Below are positions 37,103 to 45,305 of a stretch of DNA of 64,000 bases, piece after piece; within the stretch, counting starts at the first letter, position 1; each line of letters opens with the position of its first letter. Under the pieces are notes generated by a model that saw only the letters and a program-made list of their open reading frames with translations, was not told the origin of the DNA and did no database searches. This DNA comes from Tricholomella constricta. Its lineage: Eukaryota > Basidiomycota > Agaricomycetes > Agaricales > Lyophyllaceae. The position numbers and the translations under genes were made by a program. Location of the stretch: assembly GCA_013368375.1 (NCBI GenBank), contig JAACJP010000057.1, positions 1 through 64,000 on the forward strand, given 5' to 3'.

Positions 37103-37708
37103 GTAGACATGGAGGTCTACGAAAATGAATACTATGCTCGGGACGATGAGACCGAGCGTATGTTTGCAATGACAGAAGTAATTGCGTCAGAAGAACGCAA
37201 TGATAAACCACCAGTTCGCAAAGTTAAAGTGCGGACGGGGAGGGACAAAATTGCTCGTCCCGTAGTTCCGATAAAGGACAAGGAGTGCCTTGTCACCTAC
37301 ATTAACGTAGGTGGACATGAGGCTTGGACCCTCTGGGATTCCGGGAGTACGACTACCGGACTTACGCCGTCATTCGCTCAAGTGGCCGATATTCGAGTGT
37401 TTCCGTTGGAGGATCCATTAATCCTCCAGCTCGGAACTAAAGGAAGTCGGGCCACAGTAAATTTTGGCACGACGGTGGAAGCCGTTCTTCCAGGGTTTAA
37501 AGGCAAGGTTTACATGGACCTTGCTAACTTTGATCGATACGACGTGATTATAGGCACGCCGTTTATGCGCGCAAACAACGTCGTGCTGGACTTTAACCGT
37601 GACGAAGTTGTCGTCAATGGAGTCGCTACACCAGCGACTAAAGTAAAAATGGAGGATACCGATGGCCGAGTTAGACGCCATCGGTCATTGGAGAAACGAA
37701 GAGAATGA
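37103..37708 (+). CDS. Ty3-B protease region (end of gag-pro)
   Basis: Continues the gag frame after Ty3-C. Retropepsin-like domain: CLVTYINVGGHEAWTLWDSG with intact DSG, LILQLGTKGSRATVNFGTTV, and RYDVIIGTPFMRANNVVLDF, where the IIG hydrophobic motif closes the domain. The domain fold and surrounding text match Ty3-A's protease closely. A linker of about 35 residues leads to TGA 37706-37708. As in Ty3-A the stop is read GAA-TGA-CTA and the same frame is open beyond it. Confidence 0.88.
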   Translation, partial: VDMEVYENEYYARDDETERMFAMTEVIASEERNDKPPVRKVKVRTGRDKIARPVVPIKDKECLVTYINVGGHEAWTLWDSGSTTTGLTPSFAQVADIRVFPLEDPLILQLGTKGSRATVNFGTTVEAVLPGFKGKVYMDLANFDRYDVIIGTPFMRANNVVLDFNRDEVVVNGVATPATKVKMEDTDGRVRRHRSLEKRRE

Positions 37709-37711
37709 CTA
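37706..37711 (+). promoter_or_regulatory. TGA-CTA readthrough context between protease and pol, Ty3-B
   Basis: GAA-TGA-CTA, identical to Ty3-A at the same position although the flanking codons differ. The frame is open for 1,299 codons afterwards. This fits programmed readthrough for making gag-pro-pol. Confidence 0.72.
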
Positions 37712-40700
37712 AAAGTCACAGTAGAAGATGATGATGATCCTGATAACGAGGGTAGGCCGATAAACAGCCTACCAAAGGATCACCCAGCACTTCTATTATC
37801 CGATGAAGAGTTTCAAGAAACTCTTAAGGAGGGGGATAAGCCACCTCCGAAGAAGAGAAAACCCCAACGACAACAGCAGAAGGCACAACACGAGCCTTCG
37901 AACGAACGAGCACGGACTCACGAGCCATGCGAAGAACGCCAGCGCGATAATGAAGCGCGTAAGACGAGCGGGGCCGAGAAGGATACGGAATCAGAGCCGT
38001 ATACGAATGCGAGTAATCGATCATTATGGGATAGACCAAACCCACATCCACAATATGAGTGGATGTTCGACCCACGGATGCCGCAAGAATGGAACGCAGT
38101 AATAGCGTCAATGCGGGCTCACGAAGGAAGAAATGTAGGCACGCGAGGACAAGCGTACCGAAATCCACGGCCTGAGGAAGTATCGGAGCCAACGGAAATG
38201 AATTTCCCGGTGAATATACAACGGGCTAAACGGCCGTTGTATCGGTTACCAGTGAAGGATGAGAGTGACTTTGCTCTCGTAAAACTACGAGCTAGGTTTG
38301 ATGTTAAACCCAGCAATAAAGACACAGCGCACATTCGCGCTGCAAGAACGGTGAACGGAAAAGGTAAGGCACCCAATGGAGGCCTTACCGCGGAAGATTA
38401 TCCACGACTTCGACAGCAATGGCATGACGAATTCGAAGATATGGTGGGTGGTACGAAACAACAGCTACCACCCTGGCGGGAAGTCAATCACGAGATTACT
38501 CTCGTCGACGATGAGAAACAGTACCAGTACCACGCGCCGAGGTGCCCAATGTCCCTTCGCGAGGAATTCTACGCGAAGGTCAATCGGTATACAGATTCTA
38601 AATGGTGGGAGCCTCGTTCGGTAAAGCAAGCAGCGGCGCTGCTATGCATCCCGAAAAAAGACGGCTCCCTGAGAACACCCTTGGACGCACGGCAGCGTAA
38701 CGACAATACGATCAAGGACGTTACGCCCTTGCCAGACCAAGAAATCATTCGCGAGGATGTTGCCAGAGGGAAGATACGATCAAAGATTGACTTAACGGAT
38801 GCGTACGAACAAGTACGCATCCTCGAGAAGGACGTACACAAGACCGCCTTTGCAACGATAGCGGGAACGTACGTTAGCAACATAATGCAGATCGGGGACT
38901 GTAACGCCCCCGCAACATTTCAACGATTAATGACGTCAATTTTTCGGGACGTCATTGGGAAATTTATGCATGTATACTTGGACGACATATTCATATTTTC
39001 GAACTCCATCGAAGAACATGAAGATCATCTTCGAGTAGTGTTCGAACGATTACGCGAACAGTCCCTTTATTTGAAGTGGAAGAAATGCGAACTATATTCG
39101 GATCGCGTCGATTGCCTTGGTCATATAATCGACGACCAAGGAATTCACCCTGACGCCGATAAATTGGCACGGATTCGCGATTGGAGGGTTCCACGGAATT
39201 ACAACGATATACAGCGATTCGTTGGACTGGTTAATTATCTGGGTCAATTCCTCCCAGATATATCCGCGTACACTGGGCCACTAATGGCGATGACCGAGAA
39301 TGGGTCGCCATTCTATTGGAGACCAATTCATCAACGATGCTTTGAAATGATAAAGCATATATGTTGCACGACGCCAATTATTCGGCCTATTCAACCGAAG
39401 ACAGACGAACCAATTTGGATTATATGTGACGCCTCCAAGTCAGGCGTCGGTGCGATGTATGGACAAGGACCTACATGGATCCAAGCCCAGCCGGCTGGAT
39501 TCATGTCCAAAAAATTCACTAATGCACAGCAGAATTATGCTGTGCATGAACTCGAGACCTTAGCTATTCTCGAAGCGTTACTTAAGTGGGAGGATAAACT
39601 TGTGGGCTATAAAATCCACATCATTACCGACCATAAAGCCCTCGAATTCTTTAAGACCCAGGTGAATTTATCACCTAGGCAGCGTCGATGGATGGAATAC
39701 ATGTCGCGATTTAACTTCGACATAACCTATGTGAAAGGCGAACTGAACAAAGTCGCCGACTGTCTATCGCGATACTTCGAGAGCGATAACCATCAAGATC
39801 GTTACGACGTCCACGACTTCGTAGCTGCTGATGCTAGAATCGATCCTACTGGTGAAGATCTACCAGTACCACGATACCATGAAATCGTGGAAAAAGTAGT
39901 TGAGATTCGAGCGATGAAAGACGTAGAAATACGTCGAAGCAAGCGTCTTCAAGAACGCCAGGAGGATCGAGATGTCGAGGCTCAGATAATGGAAGCTGCG
40001 GCACCAAGTACCGCCTCCGGAACATCGTCACACCCTCAGAAAAGCATGAGTCCAACCGAACGGGAACGTACGGTCGGAGATATTGTTCTCGGGAGGGACA
40101 CAGTTTCTCCTCCCCCAGACAAAACGGATGAAAAGATCCGTCACGACGTTATCCTTGGATACCCAAAGGATAAACTATTTTCAGTTATTCTCGCTAACCC
40201 CATGGACTTTCGTACGTTCACCACGAAAGACAATCTCATTTGGACCACGAACGCTATAAATGATAGCGTTCTATGTATACCGCGAGAACCCGAGCTCATC
40301 ACCACAATTATTGAGCAAGCCCATAAAACTATGGGCCATTTCGGTGCCGAACGGACTACTGAATATATTCGACGATGGTATTGGTGGCCATCACTAGCCA
40401 CGACCGTGCGTACGTTTTGTAAAACGTGCGAGTACTGCCAGCAGATCAAGACGTCGAATCAAAAACCGTCAGGGAAACTACACTCCCTGCCAGTACCAAC
40501 TAAGCCTTGGGATTCTATCGGAATGGACTTTATCGGTCCATTTCCAGAATCAAAGGGATATAATTACCTATGGGTAGTAATTTGTCGTATGACGAGTATG
40601 GTGCATATGATACCCATACATACGACGATGACAGCCGCCCAATTATCATGGGTATACTTACGGGAGATCGTCAGGCTCCATGGCCTGCCAAGCTCGATCG

Positions 40701-41608
40701 TAAGCGATCGAGACTCTAAGTTTACGTCACGCTGGTGGCGCGAACTACATAAGTTATTAGGAGCTAAGCTCCTAATGTCGACATCGTTCCATCCTCAGAC
40801 GGATAGACAAACGGAGCGAGCCAATCGTAGTATTGGCCAGATATTTCGTGCCGTTGTGAGGCATGACCAAAAGGATTGGGTAGATTGTATACACATGGCT
40901 GAGTTCGCGATAAATGCGAGCGTATCGGCTACTACCAAGTTCGCTCCATTTGAGCTGAATAATGGATACATGCCGTCCATGTTGAAAGAGATACGCTCAG
41001 ACAGCGTAATACCGAAGGGAATTCGAGAGTATGCGGAACGCGCATTGCAGAATATAGCGGAGGCGCATGACGCTATAATCGAAGCGCGCGTATTTCAAAC
41101 GCGCGAGGCAAACAGGCGCCGATCCGCTGGTCCAGAAATAAAGGGGGGAGACTTGGTGTATTTATCCACCAAGAACTTGAACCTCCCCAAGGGACGCGCC
41201 CGTAAATTGTGCCCGAAATTCGTCGGGCCCTACAAAGTGCTGAAGGCCATGCCAGACACGTCGAACTATACGTTGGAATTACCTACGGCACTCATGGAGC
41301 GCCGGATACATCCAACATTTCATATATCGATGTTGCGCCCATACTACGCAACGAATGATACAATGTTCCCTAATAGAACTCATCCAGAGCCCTACGATTT
41401 TGGGGCGCCGGATAATCACGAATGGTTTGTAGAAGACATTTTGGGCCATAGATGGACCCAAAATAATACTGTGGAATATCAGGTTAGGTGGAGCCTGGGA
41501 GACACCACCTGGGAACCGCACACCAATTGTAACAAGTTAGCGGCACTGGATCGCTACTTGGAACTACAAGGGGTGAAGAGCGCGTCGAGATTACCGCGAC
41601 GAACCTAG
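37709..41608 (+). CDS. pol: Ty3-B pol: RT, RNase H, integrase, chromodomain
   Basis: 1,299 codons in the gag-pro frame. The first ATG with good length is 38063, but the open frame starts right after the TGA, as expected for readthrough. Linker rich in Lys/Glu, then RT (LCIPKKDGSLRTPLDARQR, KIRSKIDLTDAYEQV, HVYLDDIFIFSN), RNase H (IWIICDASKSGVGAMYGQG, ELETLAILEALLKWE, IITDHKALEFF), integrase HHCC (HKTMGH...CKTCEYC), DDE core (SIGMDFIGPFPES, SSIVSDRDSKF, HPQTDRQTERANR), GPY-like (LCPKFVGPYKVL) and chromodomain (EWFVEDILGHRWTQNNTVEY, GDTTWEP). All catalytic residues are present. The sequence continues to show hairpins with 7-9-bp stems, for example 38554-38579. Confidence 0.92.
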   Translation, partial: LKVTVEDDDDPDNEGRPINSLPKDHPALLLSDEEFQETLKEGDKPPPKKRKPQRQQQKAQHEPSNERARTHEPCEERQRDNEARKTSGAEKDTESEPYTNASNRSLWDRPNPHPQYEWMFDPRMPQEWNAVIASMRAHEGRNVGTRGQAYRNPRPEEVSEPTEMNFPVNIQRAKRPLYRLPVKDESDFALVKLRARFDVKPSNKDTAHIRAARTVNGKGKAPNGGLTAEDYPRLRQQWHDEFEDMVGGTKQQLPPWREVNHEITLVDDEKQYQYHAPRCPMSLREEFYAKVNRYTDSKWWEPRSVKQAAALLCIPKKDGSLRTPLDARQRNDNTIKDVTPLPDQEIIREDVARGKIRSKIDLTDAYEQVRILEKDVHKTAFATIAGTYVSNIMQIGDCNAPATFQRLMTSIFRDVIGKFMHVYLDDIFIFSNSIEEHEDHLRVVFERLREQSLYLKWKKCELYSDRVDCLGHIIDDQGIHPDADKLARIRDWRVPRNYNDIQRFVGLVNYLGQFLPDISAYTGPLMAMTENGSPFYWRPIHQRCFEMIKHICCTTPIIRPIQPKTDEPIWIICDASKSGVGAMYGQGPTWIQAQPAGFMSKKFTNAQQNYAVHELETLAILEALLKWEDKLVGYKIHIITDHKALEFFKTQVNLSPRQRRWMEYMSRFNFDITYVKGELNKVADCLSRYFESDNHQDRYDVHDFVAADARIDPTGEDLPVPRYHEIVEKVVEIRAMKDVEIRRSKRLQERQEDRDVEAQIMEAAAPSTASGTSSHPQKSMSPTERERTVGDIVLGRDTVSPPPDKTDEKIRHDVILGYPKDKLFSVILANPMDFRTFTTKDNLIWTTNAINDSVLCIPREPELITTIIEQAHKTMGHFGAERTTEYIRRWYWWPSLATTVRTFCKTCEYCQQIKTSNQKPSGKLHSLPVPTKPWDSIGMDFIGPFPESKGYNYLWVVICRMTSMVHMIPIHTTMTAAQLSWVYLREIVRLHGLPSSIVSDRDSKFTSRWWRELHKLLGAKLLMSTSFHPQTDRQTERANRSIGQIFRAVVRHDQKDWVDCIHMAEFAINASVSATTKFAPFELNNGYMPSMLKEIRSDSVIPKGIREYAERALQNIAEAHDAIIEARVFQTREANRRRSAGPEIKGGDLVYLSTKNLNLPKGRARKLCPKFVGPYKVLKAMPDTSNYTLELPTALMERRIHPTFHISMLRPYYATNDTMFPNRTHPEPYDFGAPDNHEWFVEDILGHRWTQNNTVEYQVRWSLGDTTWEPHTNCNKLAALDRYLELQGVKSASRLPRRT

Positions 41609-41735
41609 AATGTGGCGCGGTCATGTGACCACGGCGATCAGGAAAATTACATAACCATCAAAAGTTATGACAGAAGGTTAAATATGTTTGGCGCTAGACG
41701 CGCAACCGATTTTCAACCCTCTCAACAACCACAAC

Positions 41736-44708
41736 ATGTACCCAACCGCAGGAGCAAATTCAAGCAACGACGCGACTCGGGGCGGCGACAGCCGCACCGA
41801 CTATCAAAATATGGCCTCGGGATCGAGTCCAAAAGGGGAGGAGGTGCAGGGACGCGCGGAAAGCGCGCCCCCGCCCCCAACCTATATGGGCGTGCAGCCC
41901 CAAACATTTCAATACCCATCGGTTGGCCACATGAGCCAACTGCCCCACCAGGGGCAACCGCCCCATCAGGGGCAACAACTATACCCTATGGTTGGCCACA
42001 TGAGCCAACCGCCCCAGCAGGGGCAACAACCACAGACGGGTGGGTTCTACCCACCGTCGATGGCATATCAACATATGCCATCAATGCAGAGCTTCATGGG
42101 GTACCCACCACCGACGTGGTACCCCCAAATGCCCGCCCCAATCGTACCGCAAAATACGCGGTACAACGAGTCAGAGAAAATGGAGGTGGACGACCAAAGT
42201 CGTCAAAAAACACCTACTCCACCGGCGCAAGTGGCGCGCAGCGAACCGGCGCGGCAATATGCCGCGCCATATGCAGACGAACAAAGAGGTTCGTTTGCGT
42301 CGAGTTCGCGGAGGCCGGCAGACGATCGCGCAGCGTCGTCTGCGTCAAGTTCGAGGAGACCATTCGCAGATGATGGTCTCCTTTCGTCTATCTTGGACCG
42401 ATTGGAAGACGCGGGTATTCACCGCGAGTTTTGTGATTTCTTGGACGATGGGATGGCGCAGCTGGTTGTAACCCAGCTGCTTGATGCGTACGATGGAGTT
42501 CGCGCGGACTTGAGACGCGTGAAGGCGAGAGAGTCGGCCATGGCTGAGCAACTCAGCCTGGCAAAAAAGCGACCGGCAGTGGCGTCGCCAGATCGCGGGG
42601 AGGGACCATCGTCCCGACCCATGAAAAGACAGCAGACCGAGGTGCGGCGAGAAGAACGCACCTTATATGAACCCAGGCGTCAGGAACGACGCCCGGAACA
42701 AGAGTATCGGCGGTTCGACCGCCATCCCGACCAAGAAGTGTGGCGTGATGAGCGCCCACTTGATTATGGTCCTCAACGAGAGGAGCGTCGCGAGGACCGA
42801 GGGACGCGCGAAGTGCGTCCCTTACCGGCTCGAGAAGTCGAGCGAAGGGCGTCGACATCGTCGACATCCGCGGTGCAGGCACCGCAACAGCAACAGATAG
42901 CGGGAGCATTACTCCCACTACCGACACCGGGAGAAAGCCGGGTACGGAACCCGGAGAGAGGTTCCCAAAAGAAGGAACCTGTTGGCAAGTATACCTTGCC
43001 GGCACCATCGCCTGCACCACCCACTACGATGGTGCAGCCCCCATCGCCTCCGCCAAAGGGCAAAGGCAAACAAAAGGCGTCTGACCCGTACGCCGAATTT
43101 ATGGACGAGTCGGACTACGGCGAGTCCTCCGACGACGAGAAACCCGTCAGCAAGAAGAAGGCTGCCGGGCAAAAGCAGCATCGCGAGAATATGGCTCGCA
43201 AAGCTGAGAAGGAGGCGCCGGGACGGATCCCTGAAGAGCTTGGGGTGGTCTTTATCAACGGCCGCCACGAGCGGGACAACCGCTTCTGGGATATGGTGTC
43301 GCGGACGGTATATGTGTCGTCCGCCCAGAATCGTGCCTTTGCGCTAGGCACAGCAGCTCGCGTCTCAGAGAGCGAGCTAGGGACGGGACAAAACTCCCGT
43401 CCCTCAGATGGACGGCTGTATGCCGTCGCACCACGTGGGTTCCCAATGAACCCCCATGAAGTTGATCAGCTCTATGAGCTGATCAATAACCGACGCCATG
43501 GGGTGAGGGATGAAGAGCGGGCCGAGGCCTTTATGCTCTTCAGAGAATTCCGTCGGATCACCCTATCGGTCGCGCCTCACTTGCGCGACCGAGCCATGGC
43601 TCGTGCAGCCATGGACGAATTCCGCAGCGTCTCACGACCGTTCAGTGAACGGTCACCCATCTGGAATGCCCCGGTCATTAGACGGCCGGGTAAAGCATTC
43701 GAATATCGGCATGACAAGCCGACACGAGGAGCTGGTCTCCCCCAACCCGGCCCAGCTCATGCATTGGATGTCGAACATTGGTGTCGACATATGATTCACC
43801 ATGGGCGTATTGGTTCTAAGAACCAATATGGAGGTATCGTAATGGACTACCGGTTCCGCGTTCATCGTCGCGGGACCTGGGGCTACTTACTGGCGAACGT
43901 ATTGTCGCCAGTAACTCATAGTATGCGGGCATGGTTTATGCGAATTTTCGCAACCATCACCGCACGGCCATACTTCTATGCAGAAGCGGTGGCGGCCCAT
44001 AACGAGGCCAACCCTGATCGGCCGTTCACGCCGATTACCGGACCCGAGGTTATTATCCCTCCGATCCAACCTACCGCTCCCGAAGGGCGGTTGACGGAAC
44101 AAGGTGTCCTACAACACCTTATTAACAGTGGTATTCCAATTAGTTGGATAAACCACAGCTATACTTATGGTCTACACTATTTAGACCATAACTACTCTAC
44201 TGCAGGTCCTCATAAGGACCTGTTCCACAATGTTGACGACGATCGCGTTCGTCGACTCGATCAATTGGGCGTGCCACCCGCCATTCCGGAATGGGACGGG
44301 TGGTACCATCCCACCACCGACGACATCACGCGCATTCAAACGTTAATGCGCTTGGAGTTTCAGAACGAGGGGCTGGATTGTTTATCCAGCGTGGAATGGA
44401 TGTTTGTGGGTGAAGACCCACATTTCCGAGAACTCCGTGTTCGGAGAGGGGAGTTTCCCCCTCCGGACCTGCACACTCCCGCTCCATCGGGATCGACGTC
44501 TACCAACGTCGAAATGGCGGACCCGGCGGCACTCACACCTGCCCCCGCGACACCCTCCACAGTCGTGGCAGCTCCAATAGGAGCTACCGAAACCCAAGTG
44601 GACCCCGTGTCGGCCCTCACAGGGCCTCTATCACTGGCAGTGATTACCACTAGCCAGGGTCCGGTGGAATCCAACCCCACCGACCCCGACACAGTGATGG
44701 AGTCATAG
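41736..44708 (+). CDS. Ty3-B ORF3, large extra protein
   Basis: Open from about 41688; the first in-frame ATG is 41736, giving about 990 aa to TAG 44706. N-terminus: Pro/Gln/Tyr-rich repeats (two near-identical VGHMSQ-P-QGQ blocks at about 41930 and 41990). Then a helical region (SSILDRLEDAGIHREFCDFL, DAYDGVRADLRRVKARESAM), basic linkers with KKRP, and RREERTLYEPRRQERRPEQE, extremely Arg/Glu-rich. The C-terminal third is a folded domain (IPEELGVVFINGRHERDNRF, GGIVMDYRFRVHRRGTWGYL, GVLQHLINSGIPISWINHSY). That domain aligns with the end of Ty3-A ORF3. No signal peptide or transmembrane helix, no known domain. 127 bp separate it from the pol stop, so a spliced or internal start is needed. Confidence 0.75.
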   Translation: MYPTAGANSSNDATRGGDSRTDYQNMASGSSPKGEEVQGRAESAPPPPTYMGVQPQTFQYPSVGHMSQLPHQGQPPHQGQQLYPMVGHMSQPPQQGQQPQTGGFYPPSMAYQHMPSMQSFMGYPPPTWYPQMPAPIVPQNTRYNESEKMEVDDQSRQKTPTPPAQVARSEPARQYAAPYADEQRGSFASSSRRPADDRAASSASSSRRPFADDGLLSSILDRLEDAGIHREFCDFLDDGMAQLVVTQLLDAYDGVRADLRRVKARESAMAEQLSLAKKRPAVASPDRGEGPSSRPMKRQQTEVRREERTLYEPRRQERRPEQEYRRFDRHPDQEVWRDERPLDYGPQREERREDRGTREVRPLPAREVERRASTSSTSAVQAPQQQQIAGALLPLPTPGESRVRNPERGSQKKEPVGKYTLPAPSPAPPTTMVQPPSPPPKGKGKQKASDPYAEFMDESDYGESSDDEKPVSKKKAAGQKQHRENMARKAEKEAPGRIPEELGVVFINGRHERDNRFWDMVSRTVYVSSAQNRAFALGTAARVSESELGTGQNSRPSDGRLYAVAPRGFPMNPHEVDQLYELINNRRHGVRDEERAEAFMLFREFRRITLSVAPHLRDRAMARAAMDEFRSVSRPFSERSPIWNAPVIRRPGKAFEYRHDKPTRGAGLPQPGPAHALDVEHWCRHMIHHGRIGSKNQYGGIVMDYRFRVHRRGTWGYLLANVLSPVTHSMRAWFMRIFATITARPYFYAEAVAAHNEANPDRPFTPITGPEVIIPPIQPTAPEGRLTEQGVLQHLINSGIPISWINHSYTYGLHYLDHNYSTAGPHKDLFHNVDDDRVRRLDQLGVPPAIPEWDGWYHPTTDDITRIQTLMRLEFQNEGLDCLSSVEWMFVGEDPHFRELRVRRGEFPPPDLHTPAPSGSTSTNVEMADPAALTPAPATPSTVVAAPIGATETQVDPVSALTGPLSLAVITTSQGPVESNPTDPDTVMES

Positions 44709-45083
44709 GTCGGGGAGACAACTTAATCCCCCCGTCAACGAACCGACCTCGACACGCAGGAGGTATCGTCGGGACGACCGCCATTGTCAGGTGTAGACCA
44801 CCTTACTCCCGAGGAGCAAACCGCAGGTCGCGTACTCAAATATACGCAACACCGGATGTCCTCAATCCCAGGCCACCTCGAGCGGCACTTGGAGGCCGTG
44901 TAGTGGAACTATTGTCTCCACTATGTATTCGGTTATGAATACGTACCAGTAATACGTATTTCTGTGCAGGCGATATTGGGTGTAGGTCGCCGGGACCTAC
45001 ACCCTCCCTCTTGCCTTAATTTATTATTACTTATTGCATTACTCCCTGGTGAAGATCGCTACTAGCGATCTTAAAGGGGGGTA
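44709..45083 (+). other. Ty3-B 3' UTR with stem-loops and polypurine tract
   Basis: 375 bp with several perfect hairpins: AATACGTA/TACGTATT (about 44938-44960), GGTGTAGGTC/GACCTACACC (44979-45003), AAGATCGCT/AGCGATCTT (about 45053-45072). Then AAAGGGGGG, the likely polypurine tract, directly before the LTR. Confidence 0.7.
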
Positions 45084-45305
45084 TGTAAGGGCGCTTACTA
45101 TCTTATCGACTAATCTGATCTAATCGTATCTTATCGACACGATTATGCTATTGTTTGGCAACACCTTCCGGTGTTGCCTATTTAATCCTTTACATTACAT
45201 AATTAAATAGTAGACCTTGTACACCTATACGTAGCAATCGACAGACTTGTCAAGCTTACGTCTAGCGTGCACAGCAAGGTCCCCAAATTCTGTAACCCCG
45301 TTACA
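45084..45305 (+). repeat. Ty3-B 3' LTR
   Basis: 222 bp, reads identical to 26722-26943; followed by TCGCG. Confidence 0.93.

Larger units (their letters stand above)
26722..45305 (+). mobile_element. Ty3-B: chromodomain Ty3 retrotransposon with ORF3, host of two nested insertions
   Basis: 18.6 kb including inserts, about 11.0 kb without. LTRs of 222 bp (26722-26943, 45084-45305) look identical base for base; target duplication TCGCG on both sides. Coding order: gag, protease, TGA-CTA, RT, RNase H, integrase, chromodomain, ORF3. FB-1 (TSD TTA) and Ty3-C (TSD GTAGA) sit in gag and in the gag-protease linker. With both inserts removed, gag-pro, pol and ORF3 are open apart from the programmed-type TGA. 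Identical LTRs argue for a recent insertion, later disabled by the inserts. Coding sequence is packed with perfect short hairpins. Confidence 0.92.

Noticed and set aside
41736..44708. ORF3 as an envelope gene
   Set aside because: No signal peptide, no transmembrane helix, no furin-like site; composition is nuclear or RNA-binding-like.
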